Shown here one piece after another: positions 29,819 through 37,877 of a DNA stretch of 64,000 nucleotides. Within the stretch, counting starts at the first letter, position 1. Each line of letters begins with the position of its first letter. A model generated the notes under the pieces. The model saw only the letters and a list, made by a program, of their open reading frames with translations. It did not search any database and was not told the origin of the DNA. Made by a program: the position numbers and the translations under genes. Source of the DNA: Vibrio gelatinilyticus (GTDB lineage Bacteria; Pseudomonadota; Gammaproteobacteria; Enterobacterales; Vibrionaceae); NCBI RefSeq assembly GCF_022836845.1, contig NZ_JAJNNZ010000002.1, positions 233,033 through 297,032 on the forward strand, in the 5' to 3' direction.

Positions 29819-30453
29819 TGGCCAACCTCAAGTAAATTTTCAATTACATTGATTTTTCCACAGATCCCCTACATGAGCAAACTAACTAGCACGCAAAATT
29901 GAATATTTATTACGAAAAAAATCCCCTATGAATAACTTTTAACCAAAAACTCAGTTATCAACACGACAGTGAGACATAGCCCACATTTATTCACCTTTTC
30001 TGTGAATAACTATGTGAAGAATACTTGTACTTTTTCAAAACAAGCCACAAGCCAACTCAAAAATCTAGATTAATCATGGAAAACCACAAATAATAGTGCT
30101 TTATTTACAATGAGTTAAGTTAAAACCTATTTTAATTAGCTTTTATCAACGTCAGAAAATTTAGATCGATCTTAGATCGGTCAAAGATCAACCACATTTA
30201 CATTTATCCACATTAGAAACCTTAATCAGCAGTTTAGCGCCTTTAATTCAAGTAAAAATTGCCATTAAAACCCTGTTTATTCATCCATGTATAATAAGGA
30301 TAGTGGTAAAAGCACGAACCCACTGTGGATAAGTCAAGTTTAGATCGTTTTTTGAACACAATGATCCCTGGGAAAAATTGGCATGACAGCCATGTGACCT
30401 GTCTATCGCTGTCATGCTAATATTAGCAATGAATCAACTGGACTACTCTACTC
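29819..30453. promoter_or_regulatory. DnaA-box and GATC cluster between rppH and mutH (candidate DARS2-like site)
   Basis: This AT-rich region has four consensus DnaA boxes (TTWTNCACA): TTTTCCACA at 29854-29862 (+), TGTGAATAA at 30001-30009 (-), TTATCCACA at 30204-30212 (+) and TGTGGATAA at 30324-30332 (-). One-mismatch boxes lie at 29955-29963, 29987-29995, 30013-30021 and 30101-30109. The boxes at 29987 and 30001 face each other as an 8-bp inverted repeat. Seven GATC sites include four within 26 bases (30164-30189). In E. coli the DnaA-reactivating sequence DARS2 lies next to mutH. The match in place and content suggests the same role here; this is inference. There is no ORF with a ribosome binding site. 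Confidence 0.65.
30379..30419. repeat. Inverted repeat upstream of mutH
   Basis: GCATGACAGC (30381-30390) and GCTGTCATGC (30408-30417) form perfect 10-bp arms 17 bases apart; outer bases extend the match to 12 of 13. It lies 36 bases before the mutH ATG, so it may be an operator or a leader hairpin. No U-run follows, so it is not a terminator. Confidence 0.6.
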
Positions 30454-31119
30454 ATGAAATTAACGCCTACCTCAGAAAAAGAACTTCTTAGCCGAGCTCG
30501 TGATATCGCTGGTCTCACCTTTGGTGAGCTGGCAAAAGAGGCAAACCTTTCCGTTCCTGATAACTTGAAAAGAGACAAAGGCTGGGTTGGTCAGCTATTA
30601 GAGTGGCACCTTGGCGCCCAAGCAGGCAGCAAGCCAATTCAAGACTTTCCAGACATTGGCATCGAACTTAAGAGCATTCCTATTGGGTATTCTGGAAAGC
30701 CTTTAGAATCGACGTTTGTTTGCGTTGCTCCTCTGACTGGAGTCAGTGGACTTACTTGGCAACAAAGCCACGTCAGAAACAAACTTTCTCGAGTGTTGTG
30801 GTTGCCTGTTGAAGGTGAGCGAGAGATCCCGCTAAAAGACCGTCGTGTGGGTTCACCATTAATCTGGAGCCCATCGGCAGAAGAAGAACTTTGGCTCAAA
30901 AATGATTGGGAAGAGCTGATGGAAATGATCGCTCTCGGGGGGGTCACACGCATCACAGCACACAGTGGTGAAATTTTACAAATACGCCCTAAGGCAGCCA
31001 ACAGTCATGTATTAACAGAGGCTTACGGTGCGAAGGGCCAGCCAATAAAAACACTGCCAAGAGGCTTCTATTTGCGCTCGAAATTTACCTCTTACCTATT
31101 AGAAACTTACTTCGTTTGA
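30454..31119 (+). CDS. mutH: DNA mismatch repair endonuclease MutH
   Basis: MutH nicks the unmethylated strand at hemimethylated GATC sites when activated by MutS-MutL. The 221 residues match family size. The type II endonuclease catalytic pattern D...ExK is visible as [13 protein letters not shown] (about 66-78). Its presence, with the GATC cluster just upstream, fits an organism with Dam methylation. It is divergent from rppH, the same arrangement as in E. coli. Confidence 0.97.
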   Translation: MKLTPTSEKELLSRARDIAGLTFGELAKEANLSVPDNLKRDKGWVGQLLEWHLGAQAGSKPIQDFPDIGIELKSIPIGYSGKPLESTFVCVAPLTGVSGLTWQQSHVRNKLSRVLWLPVEGEREIPLKDRRVGSPLIWSPSAEEELWLKNDWEELMEMIALGGVTRITAHSGEILQIRPKAANSHVLTEAYGAKGQPIKTLPRGFYLRSKFTSYLLETYFV

Positions 31120-31140
31120 CAACTCACTTTACCGTTGTTA

Positions 31141-31449
31141 TCAATGGAGTTTGAGCTCAATATCACAATAGCGACTCGCTTCGTCTTCACATCCACATTC
31201 ATCATAAGCATTGTGTAAACGCAAATAAGCCCTTTCAACACCAAGTTTATTAAGCTCTTCCTTTACATGTTCTAAAGAGTCGAAATAAACGGGTTCATCA
31301 TCTTGCTTTATCGGTTCAAGCTTATGTTTGTATTCCACAGCCAAAAGATACTGTGAAATATCGGCACAGCCGATAACAAATACTTTTGGCGATTGGTAGC
31401 TGTCTTTATGGTAACCATGGATCCAGCGGTCAAGTTGTGCTTTTTGCAT
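31141..31449 (-). CDS. Small uncharacterised protein (DUF6482-like)
   Basis: The 102-residue protein starts at MQKAQLDRWIHGYHK, with AGGTGG upstream; a GTG five codons earlier overlaps that site. It has no signal peptide or membrane segment. CGCEDEASRYC near the C terminus holds three cysteines, a possible metal site. I recall similar small proteins as DUF6482 but cannot confirm it here. It sits alone between mutH and tas on the opposite strand. Function unknown. Confidence 0.75.
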   Translation of the reverse strand: MQKAQLDRWIHGYHKDSYQSPKVFVIGCADISQYLLAVEYKHKLEPIKQDDEPVYFDSLEHVKEELNKLGVERAYLRLHNAYDECGCEDEASRYCDIELKLH

Positions 31450-31708
31450 AATCTTCCACCTCACTAAATTAGTTCAAATATCTATTATTATAAGAATCAG
31501 TGTAGTAGATGAAATTCAATCTGGTAATAGACGCACACTGTCTTTCTGCTATAGCCACAGGCATATTTAAAAAAGTAATCATAGTAAAGTCGTGAGCAAG
31601 GCATCATTTTCCCCGAGATCAATCCTCAATTTAGCGACTTACCTAACCTTCGATCGAAATTTGGGTATATATTGGTAGCACAAAAAAATAGCAATAAGGA
31701 CAGGCTCA

Positions 31709-32743
31709 ATGAAATACCACTCCCTTCCTCATTCATCGCTTGAAATCAGTAAAATCTGTCTTGGAACCATGACATTTGGTGAACAGAACACCAAAAAAGA
31801 AGCTTTTGAGCAACTGGACTATGCGCTAGAAAGAGGAGTCAATTTTATTGATACGGCGGAAATGTATCCCGTTCCACCGAAAGCAAAAACACAGGGCTTA
31901 ACCGAGAAATATATCGGCGATTGGTTGTCACAATCGGACAAGCGCCACAAAGTGATTCTCGCGACCAAAGTGGCTGGGCCACGCAGTGTACCTTACATCC
32001 GTGACAATATGAGCTTAGACCGTAAAAACATTCATCTTGCCATCGATGACAGTTTAAAACGATTACAAACCGACTATATCGATCTTTATCAACTTCACTG
32101 GCCGCAACGTCAAACCAATTGCTTTGGGCAACTCAATTACCCCTACCCAGAGACCAATGAGGAAGTGACGCTCATTGAAACTCTCGAAGCACTCAATGAC
32201 CTAATAAAGGCTGGGAAAGTTCGACACATTGGTGTTTCTAACGAAACGCCATGGGGGGTTATGACGTTGCTTAAGCTCGCCGAGAAACACGATCTACCGA
32301 GAATTGTCTCTATTCAAAATCCATACAATTTACTCAACCGCAGCTTTGAAGTTGGGCTCTCAGAGATCAGCCATCATGAAGGTGTCGAACTTCTGGCATA
32401 CTCGCCACTTGCGTTTGGTTGCTTGTCTGGAAAGTATCTCAATGGCCAACGTCCAGCTTTGGCAAGATGTACTCTATTTGATCGTTTTGTAAGGTACTTC
32501 ACTCCAAGTGGAGCAGAAGCAACGCAGGCTTATGTCGATCTCGCCAACAAACATGGCTTAGATCCAGCGCAAATGGCATTGGCATTTGTCAATCAACGTC
32601 CATTTGTCGCCTCCAATATTATTGGAGCGACTAATCTTCAGCAATTGCAGGCCAATATTGACAGTATTGACTTAAATCTGAGTGATGAGTTGCTCAAAGA
32701 GCTTTATGAAATAGGGGCAAAGTTTTCTAACCCTTGCCCCTAA
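31709..32743 (+). CDS. tas: Aldo/keto reductase Tas
   Basis: Tas is an NADP(H)-dependent aldo/keto reductase; the E. coli gene, two genes from mutH, was found as a suppressor of tyrosine auxotrophy under starvation. The 344-residue TIM barrel closely follows E. coli Tas: LGTMTFGEQN, the catalytic Tyr in AEMYPVPP (about 56), Lys in ATKVAGP, and His in YQLHWPQR. GLTEKYIGDWL and NPYNLLNRSFEVGL are family-specific. The physiological substrate is unknown. It is convergent with the DUF1127 gene. Confidence 0.93.
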   Translation: MKYHSLPHSSLEISKICLGTMTFGEQNTKKEAFEQLDYALERGVNFIDTAEMYPVPPKAKTQGLTEKYIGDWLSQSDKRHKVILATKVAGPRSVPYIRDNMSLDRKNIHLAIDDSLKRLQTDYIDLYQLHWPQRQTNCFGQLNYPYPETNEEVTLIETLEALNDLIKAGKVRHIGVSNETPWGVMTLLKLAEKHDLPRIVSIQNPYNLLNRSFEVGLSEISHHEGVELLAYSPLAFGCLSGKYLNGQRPALARCTLFDRFVRYFTPSGAEATQAYVDLANKHGLDPAQMALAFVNQRPFVASNIIGATNLQQLQANIDSIDLNLSDELLKELYEIGAKFSNPCP

Positions 32744-32764
32744 ATATTGCGAAAGATGAATGCA

Positions 32765-32796
32765 TCGCGGGTAATACCTATACGATATTCCCGCGA
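32765..32796. repeat. Stem-loop between tas and DUF1127 gene
   Basis: TCGCGGG / CCCGCGA (7-bp perfect stem) encloses 18 bases in the 57-base convergent gap. There is no U-run, so it is only a possible transcript end. Confidence 0.45.
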
Positions 32797-32800
32797 CGAT

Positions 32801-33052
32801 TTACGTTGTTATTCTGCCATGTAGAATTCGACGCAAATGACGAGCCTTACGTTTTGCCTCAACTTGAGGTGGTGCTACACGCCCAAGAGGCCGACCTTCT
32901 GAATCCAAACCGATATCTCGCAAAAGATGTGGGCTATGAAGAGGCAGTTGATACGCATTGCGGCGATAGCGACGTTTCCATTCACGTTCTTCACGGTGAA
33001 TATCAGCCTTAATAAGCCATGTGGCGAGTGTTAGATAAACTGAAGTTTGCAT
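32801..33052 (-). CDS. DUF1127 family small basic protein
   Basis: The 83-residue protein has an arginine-rich centre (EREWKRRYRRNAYQL) and the DUF1127 core ending HLLRDIGLDSEGRP (about 42-55), followed by a basic tail. DUF1127 proteins (YjiS type) are small, often RNA-related and stress-linked; the family role is not settled. GGAG lies 8 bases before the ATG. The overlapping plus-strand frame has no such support. A 36-codon ORF and alternative hairpins precede it (33089-33283). Confidence 0.85.
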   Translation of the reverse strand: MQTSVYLTLATWLIKADIHREEREWKRRYRRNAYQLPLHSPHLLRDIGLDSEGRPLGRVAPPQVEAKRKARHLRRILHGRITT

Positions 33053-33088
33053 AATAAAGTCTCCAAATCAAAATAGATTGAGGTCGGA

Positions 33089-33165
33089 GAAAATAGCATT
33101 GATGATTTACGACAGAAGTGTTGTAACCTCATCGACTGCTATTTTCCGCAGCCTCATAAGGTTAC
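33089..33165 (-). promoter_or_regulatory. Alternative hairpins in the DUF1127 leader
   Basis: GTAACCT (33123-33129) pairs with AGGTTAC (33159-33165), and CTGC/GCAG extends the stem inside. The loop segment TGCTATTTTC (33137-33146) can instead pair perfectly with GAAAATAGCA (33089-33098). The two foldings exclude each other. The first hairpin begins 8 bases after the stop codon of the 36-codon ORF, the layout of translational attenuators. This is inference from complementarity. Confidence 0.5.
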
Positions 33166-33172
33166 GGATTGA

Positions 33173-33283
33173 CTAAGCGTGTTTTGCTAGGGACATGGGT
33201 GCCATTGACCGCATATCACTGCAGGTAAAACGAGTTAAGTTTATTGCAGCGCAAGCAATATTGATGTGTTTTAACTTCAACAT
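33173..33283 (-). CDS. 36-residue small ORF upstream of DUF1127 gene
   Basis: The ORF begins MLKLKHINIACAAINL and ends SLAKHA, with a perfect AGGAGG 6 bases before the ATG, the strongest ribosome binding site in the region. The peptide has two cysteines and no obvious signal peptide. It may be a leader peptide or a small protein in its own right. I know of no homologue. Confidence 0.6.
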   Translation of the reverse strand: MLKLKHINIACAAINLTRFTCSDMRSMAPMSLAKHA

Positions 33284-33324
33284 GTACGCCTCCTAAACTT
33301 CGCTTAATAATCCATTGTGAGAAT

Positions 33325-33343
33325 AAGTTTGGTTTCCAAACTT
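33325..33343. repeat. 19-bp palindrome upstream of the small ORF
   Basis: AAGTTTGG and CCAAACTT flank a TTT centre, a perfect 8-bp inverted repeat about 40 bases ahead of the 36-codon ORF start. Its place near the expected promoter suggests an operator. Confidence 0.5.
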
Positions 33344-33500
33344 GGGTTAATTTTCATACACACCAGCGATAACAGCAAGCAATAATCCAAGCAAAATCAT
33401 AAAAAAACATATTCAACCAGTTTTATTAAAAGTTCGTGTTATCTAGTTGTTGTATATTCTGTGTTGATTCAGCAAAAAAGCAAAATATATTCTGAGCCTA

Positions 33501-33530
33501 ATAGCAAAAAAAGCGCATAAGCGCTTTTTT
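33501..33530 (-). terminator. Terminator after vpsR
   Basis: AAAAAAGCGC / GCGCTTTTTT with loop ATAA, followed by T-run on the minus strand, lies 28 bases after the vpsR stop. It may also act on the plus strand. Confidence 0.88.
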
Positions 33531-33558
33531 ATCAATACCCTATAGATAAATCTCGAAT

Positions 33559-34890
33559 CTACTGGACTGACTCTTCTGTTATCAAGTTGTGTTTGTTCAA
33601 CAACCGATACATGGTTGCTCGTGAAATTCCCAGCTCTTTCGCCGCTAGTGTCACTTGCCCTGAATGACTGTCTAACACCAATATTAAGGCATCTCGCTCT
33701 GAGCGCTCTCGAATACTCTTTAAGCTGCGTTTGCCTGAAAATGTACCTGGTAGCTCAAAGTGCTGCTGCAGTAACACTTCCGATTCAGACATCAAAACCG
33801 CACGTTTCACTTGGTTAATGAGCTCCTTAATATTTCCTGGCCAGTGATAATAACTCAAGGTTTTTAAGGCATCATCATCAATAGATTTGACCGGAGCATT
33901 AAACTCCTTGGCAAACAGCCCCATGTAATGATTGACCAGTAGAGCAATATCCGTAGCGCGCTCTTTTAAGCTAGGTACATTGATCCTTAGCACATTAATA
34001 CAATGAAATAACTCATCGTTAAAAATGCCCTCTCCCAATGTTCGGTCTATATCGGAAGAGTCTGCCGCTAGTATACGAACATCAAACTCCACCGCCCCTT
34101 TTGCGGTTTCTATCTGTCCGTCTTGAAACAATTTCAGTAGATTCATTTGTTGTTTAGCTGGCAGGGTAAAAATGTCATTTAGCAGAACCGTTCCTCCCTG
34201 AGCCTGCGATAGAAGAGAGGGCTTACTTGAGTCATACATACCAAAAAATTCGTTTTCAAAGCGCTCATCAGAAAAAGCGCGACAATTAACGGAAATAAAT
34301 GGCTTTTGAGAACGTGATGAACAGCGATGAATCGCCTTGGCAACGGTTTCTTTTCCACACCCCACTTCGCCATGAATCATGATACTGACATCTGTTGGGC
34401 CAATACGGCGAATCTGATCTCTCATACGCCTAGCTGGTAGAGACTGACCTATAATATTGAGATCAGCATCGGTGTTATTATGAGGCCATACTTTTTGCTC
34501 TAATTTAAGCATGCCAAGTTGGTGACCGATTGTACTCATTAACCGTGAGTCTGGGATAGGTGTCGTGAAAAAGTCGATACAGAAATTAACGATAAACTGA
34601 CAGATAGTATCAGAGCTTAGCTGTTCTTCACGTATAAACGCTATCCAGCGGACTTGTTTGTGACTACTGACTAACTTCGCAATTCCATTTAAGCTAAAAT
34701 CATCTTTAGTAAGGTCAACAATGCCTATACAGGGCCCAGTTTCGGAAAATAGGGAATCGGCTTTGCGTAAGTCAGAACATTGAGTACAACGCCAGCCTGC
34801 ATGTTCTAATACAGAAAGCCAAGGCTCATAAGTGCCACCCACGACAACGAGAGAGCCCGGGATCGAATCCATTCTAAATTCACTTCCCAT
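33559..34890 (-). CDS. vpsR: Biofilm regulator VpsR (bEBP-like response regulator)
   Basis: VpsR activates vps exopolysaccharide genes in V. cholerae and binds cyclic di-GMP. The 443-residue protein starts MGSEFRMDSIPGSLVVVGG, as V. cholerae VpsR does from RMDSIPG. It has an atypical receiver (about 10-125), an AAA+ domain with Walker A GEVGCGKET (about 173) and a Fis-type helix-turn-helix at the end (LAAKELGISRATMYRLL). The GAFTGA loop needed for sigma-54 is replaced by FGMYDSSKPS, and Walker B reads LLNDI. This agrees with VpsR working with sigma-70 polymerase. It neighbours lysS. Confidence 0.93.
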   Translation of the reverse strand: MGSEFRMDSIPGSLVVVGGTYEPWLSVLEHAGWRCTQCSDLRKADSLFSETGPCIGIVDLTKDDFSLNGIAKLVSSHKQVRWIAFIREEQLSSDTICQFIVNFCIDFFTTPIPDSRLMSTIGHQLGMLKLEQKVWPHNNTDADLNIIGQSLPARRMRDQIRRIGPTDVSIMIHGEVGCGKETVAKAIHRCSSRSQKPFISVNCRAFSDERFENEFFGMYDSSKPSLLSQAQGGTVLLNDIFTLPAKQQMNLLKLFQDGQIETAKGAVEFDVRILAADSSDIDRTLGEGIFNDELFHCINVLRINVPSLKERATDIALLVNHYMGLFAKEFNAPVKSIDDDALKTLSYYHWPGNIKELINQVKRAVLMSESEVLLQQHFELPGTFSGKRSLKSIRERSERDALILVLDSHSGQVTLAAKELGISRATMYRLLNKHNLITEESVQ

Positions 34891-35052
34891 TACATCGTTC
34901 CTTATTATTTATAGGATTCAGTACGTTAATTCTATTTCATCCATCCATAGACGCAAAGATACACAAATCACAATTGATCATGACACTTGTCTCACAAATA
35001 AGACTAGTGCAATTTATTCTCACTTTCTACTTAATTGATCAAATAATTGGCA

Positions 35053-35083
35053 TGAAAAAAGCCGCCATAAATTGGGCGGCTTT
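35053..35083 (-). terminator. Terminator after lysS
   Basis: AAAGCCGCC (35058-35066) pairs with GGCGGCTTT (35075-35083), followed on the minus strand by TTTTTT. It lies 21 bases after lysS and ends the xerD-to-lysS run. Confidence 0.88.
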
Positions 35084-35103
35084 GATTCACTTTCTGCTCG
35101 AGT

Positions 35104-36621
35104 CTATTGCTGAGGTCGCATCGCTGGGAATAAAATCACATCGCGAATAGTGTGCGTATTGGTAAATAGCATCGCTAGACGATCAATACCGATACCTTGG
35201 CCTGCCGTTGGTGGAAGACCGTGCTCAAGTGCTGTAATGTAGTCAGCATCGTAATACATTGCTTCATCATCACCGGCATCTTTTGCATTTACCTGAGCTT
35301 TAAAGCGTGCATCCTGATCTTCTGCATCATTAAGCTCAGAGAAGCCATTCGCCACTTCACGACCGCCAATAAAGAACTCAAAACGGTCAGTAAAGAACGG
35401 ATTGTCATCGCTTCGACGTGCCAACGGTGAAATATCCGCTGGGTAACCTGTAACGAACGTTGGCTGAATCAGTTGAGGCTCAGCCGTCTCACCAAAGATT
35501 TCTTCTAGTAGCTGACCACATGTCCAGAAAGTTTCTACTTCGACATGAACTGATTTTGCAATCGCAACCATCTTGTCGCGATCTTGCAGATCAGCTTCTG
35601 TTAGCGCTTGAATCTCAACATGGTCAGGGTTGTAGTGTTTGATCGCTTCAAACATGCTCATACGAGCGTATTTACCACCAAACTCAACCGTCTCTTCACC
35701 GTAAGGCATCGATGTCGAACCAAGAACATCCATGGCCGCAGTGCTTAGCATCTCTTCAGTCAGATCCATAAGATCTTTGTAATCTGCATACGCCTGATAG
35801 AATTCCATCATTGTGAATTCTGGATTGTGGCGAGGAGAAAGACCTTCGTTACGGAAGTTACGGTTGATTTCAAATACGCGATCAAAACCACCCACAACTA
35901 GACGCTTAAGGTAAAGCTCTGGAGCAACGCGCAAATACATGTCGATATCCAACGCATTATGATGCGTGATAAATGGACGAGCAGTCGCACCACCAGGGAT
36001 CACATGCATCATCGGAGTTTCTACTTCTAGGTAACCTTTTGAGCTCATGAAGTTACGAATAGATGATACGAGTTTCGAACGAATGATAAACGCCTGACGA
36101 GAGTCTTCGTTAACGATAAGATCAACATAACGCTGACGGTAACGCATCTCTTGGTCAGTTAGACCATGAAACTTCTCTGGAAGTGGACGAAGTGCTTTTG
36201 TTAGCAACTCATATTCTTCCATATTTACGTAAAGATCACCCTTACCTGATTTATGCAGCGCACCTTTTACACCAACGATATCGCCGATATCCAGGCCTTG
36301 GTATTTTTCTTTAAGCTCTTTTTGAACCGCTTTGGCAGCGTAAGCTTGAATACGACCAGAAGTCTCCTGAATCACTAGGAATGGACCGCGTTTGGCCATG
36401 ATACGACCCGCGATAGCAACGATATGATTCAGCTCTTCGAGTTCTTCTTTACTCTTTTCACCAAATTCTTTTTGCAAATCACCCGCCAGATTTTCACGGC
36501 GAAAATCATTTGGGTGACCATTTGATTTACAGCTCTTACGGATTTCATCCAGCTTCGCGCGACGCTCAGCGATCAGCTTATTTTCTTCTTGTAGGTTGTC
36601 GTTTTGAACAGCATCAGTCAT
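35104..36621 (-). CDS. lysS: Lysyl-tRNA synthetase LysS (class II)
   Basis: LysS charges tRNA-Lys. The 505 residues have an N-terminal OB-fold anticodon-binding domain (about 60-170) and the class II catalytic core with motif 2 [26 protein letters not shown] (about 262-287, in parts) and motif 3 GIGIDRLAM near residue 480. It follows prfB by 33 bases, as in E. coli, where lysS is cotranscribed with prfB. Confidence 0.98.
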   Translation of the reverse strand: MTDAVQNDNLQEENKLIAERRAKLDEIRKSCKSNGHPNDFRRENLAGDLQKEFGEKSKEELEELNHIVAIAGRIMAKRGPFLVIQETSGRIQAYAAKAVQKELKEKYQGLDIGDIVGVKGALHKSGKGDLYVNMEEYELLTKALRPLPEKFHGLTDQEMRYRQRYVDLIVNEDSRQAFIIRSKLVSSIRNFMSSKGYLEVETPMMHVIPGGATARPFITHHNALDIDMYLRVAPELYLKRLVVGGFDRVFEINRNFRNEGLSPRHNPEFTMMEFYQAYADYKDLMDLTEEMLSTAAMDVLGSTSMPYGEETVEFGGKYARMSMFEAIKHYNPDHVEIQALTEADLQDRDKMVAIAKSVHVEVETFWTCGQLLEEIFGETAEPQLIQPTFVTGYPADISPLARRSDDNPFFTDRFEFFIGGREVANGFSELNDAEDQDARFKAQVNAKDAGDDEAMYYDADYITALEHGLPPTAGQGIGIDRLAMLFTNTHTIRDVILFPAMRPQQ

Positions 36622-36654
36622 TTTGAGATGTACCCTGTTGAATTGGTGAAAAGC

Positions 36655-37753
36655 TTAAAGACCTGACTTCAGGCTAGCTTCAATAAATTTGTCTAAATCG
36701 CCATCAAGCACCGCTTGGGTGTTGCGGTTTTCAATGCCAGTACGCAAGTCTTTGATACGCGAGTCATCAAGAACATACGAACGAATCTGACTGCCCCATC
36801 CAATATCGGATTTGGCGTCTTCATTGGCTTGTTTTTCAGCATTTTGCTTTTGCAGCTCAAGCTCAAAAAGCTTAGCACGAAGCTGCTTCATCGCCTGATC
36901 TTTGTTCTTGTGTTGAGAACGGTCATTTTGACATTGCACTACGGTGTTGGTTGGTACGTGGGTAATACGAACCGCTGATTCCGTGGTGTTGACGTGCTGA
37001 CCACCAGCACCCGATGCCCGATACACATCAATACGTAAGTCTGATGGGTTAATATCGATGGCAATGTTGTCATCAATTTCTGGATAAATAAATGCAGATG
37101 CAAAAGAGGTATGACGACGACCACTAGAGTCAAATGGCGACTTTCTCACTAAGCGGTGTACACCGGTTTCCGTGCGCAACCAACCATAAGCGTATTCGCC
37201 ACTGATTCGAACCGTTGCCCCTTTCAGGCCAGCAACTTCACCTTCAGAGACTTCGATGACTTCTGTTTTAAAGCCCTTCGCTTCTGCCCAGCGTAAATAC
37301 ATACGCAGCATCATAGAAGTCCAGTCTTGTGCTTCCGTACCACCTGAGCCTGATTGCAAGTCAATGTAGCAATCTGATGCATCATGGTCACCGGAAAACA
37401 TACGACGAAACTCAAGCTTCTCCAACTTAGCTTCTAATTCAGCTAACTCAGGTTCAATTTCATCAAAGGTTTCCTGATCTTCTTCTTCCACTGCCAGTTC
37501 CAATAGTCCATCAACATCTTCAACTCCTTGGTCGAGTTGGTCGATAGTTTCGACTACGGCTTCCAGTGCAGCGCGCTCTTTACCCAGCGCTTGTGCACGC
37601 TCAGGTTCGTTCCAAACATCAGGTTGTTCTAATTCGGCGTTAACTTCTTCTAGACGCTCTTGTTTAGCGTCATAGTCAAAGATACCCCCTAAGGACATTC
37701 GTGCGCTCAGTCACATCCTGTAGGCGGTTTTTAATAGGATTGATTTCAAACAT
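36655..37753 (-). CDS. prfB: Peptide chain release factor 2 (programmed +1 frameshift)
   Basis: RF2 reads UGA and UAA. The first 25 codons start at ATG 37753 ([18 protein letters not shown]...) and end at the in-frame CTT TGA C (37675-37681); the rest continues in the +1 frame. The total is 365 residues, as in E. coli. AGGGGG (37685-37690) three bases before the slip site is the stimulatory Shine-Dalgarno. The anticodon-mimic SPF is in RKSPFDSSG and the catalytic GGQ in SGAGGQHVN. The frameshift lets RF2 control its own level. It precedes lysS. Confidence 0.97.
37675..37690 (-). promoter_or_regulatory. prfB +1 frameshift site
   Basis: AGGGGG TAT CTT TGA C: the internal Shine-Dalgarno, the slippery CTT and the in-frame UGA followed by C match the E. 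coli element. Confidence 0.95.
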
Positions 37754-37836
37754 TTTTGCTCAGCATTTATGAGTAGAATTTAACCGCCAAATTCTACTCA
37801 AAAATGTGATGAAGATACAGGAAAATATCGATGATC

Positions 37837-37873
37837 GTTGACTAAGGAGAGTATTGACGACCCCTTAGTCAAC
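37837..37873. repeat. Stem-loop between recJ and prfB
   Basis: GTTGACTAAGG and CCTTAGTCAAC form a perfect 11-bp stem around 15 bases, five bases after the recJ stop. It has no U-run on the minus strand. It may protect the recJ transcript end or mark processing between recJ and prfB. Confidence 0.6.
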
Positions 37874-37877
37874 AGAT

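Noticed and set aside
29819..30453. Chromosomal replication origin
   Set aside because: DnaA boxes, GATC sites and AT-richness recall oriC, but the neighbours are rppH and mutH rather than mnmG/mioC or dnaA, and no ordered AT-rich 13-mer array is clear. A DARS-type site explains the position better.
32734..33012. Plus-strand ORF of 92 codons after tas
   Set aside because: It overlaps the DUF1127 gene in antisense, lacks a ribosome binding site and has no recognisable features; the minus-strand frame carries the DUF1127 motif.
36655..37698. prfB as a complete 347-codon ORF starting at 37698
   Set aside because: That ATG lies inside the first reading frame ahead of the frameshift site. The real start is 37753 with a +1 shift at CTT TGA C.
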